Source of the DNA: Prochloron sp. SP5CPC1
GTDB taxonomy: Bacteria; Cyanobacteriota; Cyanobacteriia; Cyanobacteriales; Prochloraceae
Direction: 5' to 3'
NCBI GenBank assembly: GCA_014323965.1
Contig: JACONB010000104.1
Span: 740-7,155, forward strand
DNA length: 6,416 nucleotides
Within the stretch, counting starts at the first letter, position 1; each line of letters opens with the position of its first letter. The notes below the pieces were generated by a model. That model ran no database searches. It was not told the DNA's origin and saw only the letters and a program-made list of their open reading frames with translations. Below are positions 5,432 to 6,416 of this stretch, one piece after another. Both the position numbers and the translations under genes were made by a program.

Positions 5432-6416
5432 ATGCATATCGCTTGGCTGGGAAAAAAATCACCGTTTTGTGGCAATGTCACCTACGGTCGAGAAATCACT
5501 AATGGTCTATTAGACAGGGGATACCAGGTCAGCTTTCTCCACTTTGCCCTCAAATATCAAAATTGTGAAAACTGGCCCGATTGTCCTGAGGTATTTCTCC
5601 CTTTTCTCTATAAATCCCAGGTTTATACCATTCCCACCCCTAACTCTAGTAAAGTCTTGAGCCGCAGTCTCCAAAAGCTCAAACCGGATCTGGTCCACGC
5701 TTCTCTCACCTTATCCCCTTTGGATTTCCGTCTACCAGAAATCTGCTCAGAACTGAATTTACCCCTGGTGGCTACTTTTCATCCTCCTTTTGATAGTAAA
5801 CTGCGCAATCTCAAATCCAGTACCCAGTTTCTCACTTATCAACTATATGCCTCTTGTTTAGCTCATTACGATAGAGTAATCGTCTTTTCCCAACTGCAAC
5901 GGGATTTACTGGTGAAACTAGGGGTTGGGCAAGAGAAACTGGCGGTGATTCCCAATGGAGTGGACGGGAGTAAATATTCCCCCGGACCTTCTTCTTTCAA
6001 AAAGCGTATGTCAGCGAAAAGACTGTTTGTCTACCAGGGAAGGATCGCCACGGAAAAGAATGTGGAAGCGCTGCTGAAAGCTTGGAAGCACTCCCATATG
6101 GGTTCGGGCAGTAAATTGGTTCTGGTGGGAGACGGACCTTTGGCTGAGTCCCTGAGAGCAATATACGGCGAGGATTTAGGTATTATTTGGCTTGGATTTA
6201 TCTCATCGGAAAGGGAGCGGATCCAGATTTTGAGAGGGGCTGACGTTTTCATTCTCCCTTCCTTGGTGGAGGGGTTATCCCTTTCCCTCCTGGAAGCCAT
6301 GGCTTGTGGGGTGGCTTGTATCGCCACTGACGCGGGGGCTGACGGGGAAGTGTTGGAGTCTGGGGCTGGAGTAGTGCTGAATACTCAAGGAGTGATCACT
6401 CAGTTGAAAACTTTAT
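5432..6416 (+). CDS. Glycosyltransferase family 4 (GT-B fold), 3' end outside window
   Basis: Retaining GT4-type glycosyltransferase, probably cytosolic or peripheral to the inner membrane, transferring sugar from a nucleotide-sugar donor to a lipid or glycan acceptor; neither donor nor acceptor can be told from the sequence. The visible 328 residues start MHIAWLGKKSPFCGNVTYGR. The N-terminal Rossmann half includes the phosphate-loop region (about 8-20), DLVHASL (86-92) and FHPPF (116-120). The C-terminal half has IPNGVD (173-178), GRIATEKN (203-210, with R204 and K209 as donor-phosphate contacts), LVGDGP (231-236) and the EX7E motif VEGLSLSLLEAM, with E280 and E288. About 40-60 residues are expected beyond the window. 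The ATG lies 3 bp after the MFS stop, so the pair is probably co-transcribed, perhaps for an exported glycoside or cell-surface glycan; that link is inference. No frameshift is seen. Confidence 0.93.
   Translation, partial: MHIAWLGKKSPFCGNVTYGREITNGLLDRGYQVSFLHFALKYQNCENWPDCPEVFLPFLYKSQVYTIPTPNSSKVLSRSLQKLKPDLVHASLTLSPLDFRLPEICSELNLPLVATFHPPFDSKLRNLKSSTQFLTYQLYASCLAHYDRVIVFSQLQRDLLVKLGVGQEKLAVIPNGVDGSKYSPGPSSFKKRMSAKRLFVYQGRIATEKNVEALLKAWKHSHMGSGSKLVLVGDGPLAESLRAIYGEDLGIIWLGFISSERERIQILRGADVFILPSLVEGLSLSLLEAMACGVACIATDAGADGEVLESGAGVVLNTQGVITQLKTL

Noticed and set aside
5197..5502. Open frames on both strands over the MFS/glycosyltransferase junction
   Set aside because: They are shadows of the MFS and GT4 frames, which carry the family motifs.
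6031..6327. 98-residue minus-strand open frame
   Set aside because: It lies opposite the catalytic half of the GT4 gene and has no protein-like features of its own.
1..6416. CRISPR array, tRNA, rRNA, transposase, toxin-antitoxin or defence genes
   Set aside because: I found no regularly spaced repeats, cloverleaf, conserved RNA segment or matching protein motif on either strand.

Overview
The window looks like chromosomal DNA from a cyanobacterium. The evidence is an intact LL-diaminopimelate aminotransferase gene of the plant/cyanobacterial type, three copies of the HIP1 octamer GCGATCGC, a cyanobacteria-style deoC-recO pair with weak ribosome binding sites, and moderate-to-low GC. I cannot name the genus from this sequence alone.

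Layout. Positions 1-1199 (minus strand) hold dapL, which runs off the left edge and lacks only its last few codons. An 87-bp divergent spacer (1200-1286) carries three perfect tandem copies of GCGCAAAG just before deoC. The plus strand then carries deoC (deoxyribose-phosphate aldolase) and recO (recombination mediator), overlapping by 17 bp. Next is a YdcF/SanA-type DUF218 membrane-anchored gene (2806-3400), broken by an exact 7-bp tandem duplication (AAAAACA x2). Deleting one copy on paper restores the whole conserved C-terminal half. Positions 3401-4048 are gene-poor. They contain reading-frame debris without a start, short direct and inverted repeats, a possible 94-residue hydrophobic protein, and a small stem-loop. 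The last block is an MFS exporter of the MFS_3/EntS type (4049-5428), followed 3 bp later by a GT4 glycosyltransferase that runs off the right edge (5432-6416).

Functionally this is mostly housekeeping: lysine/diaminopimelate synthesis, deoxynucleoside salvage and recombinational repair. It is followed by a probable envelope or export pair (transporter plus glycosyltransferase) that looks co-transcribed. I see no CRISPR array, transposase, phage gene, tRNA, rRNA or recognisable defence system, and no convincing new multi-gene system. The most notable observation is the small-duplication frameshift in the DUF218 gene and the decayed sequence behind it.
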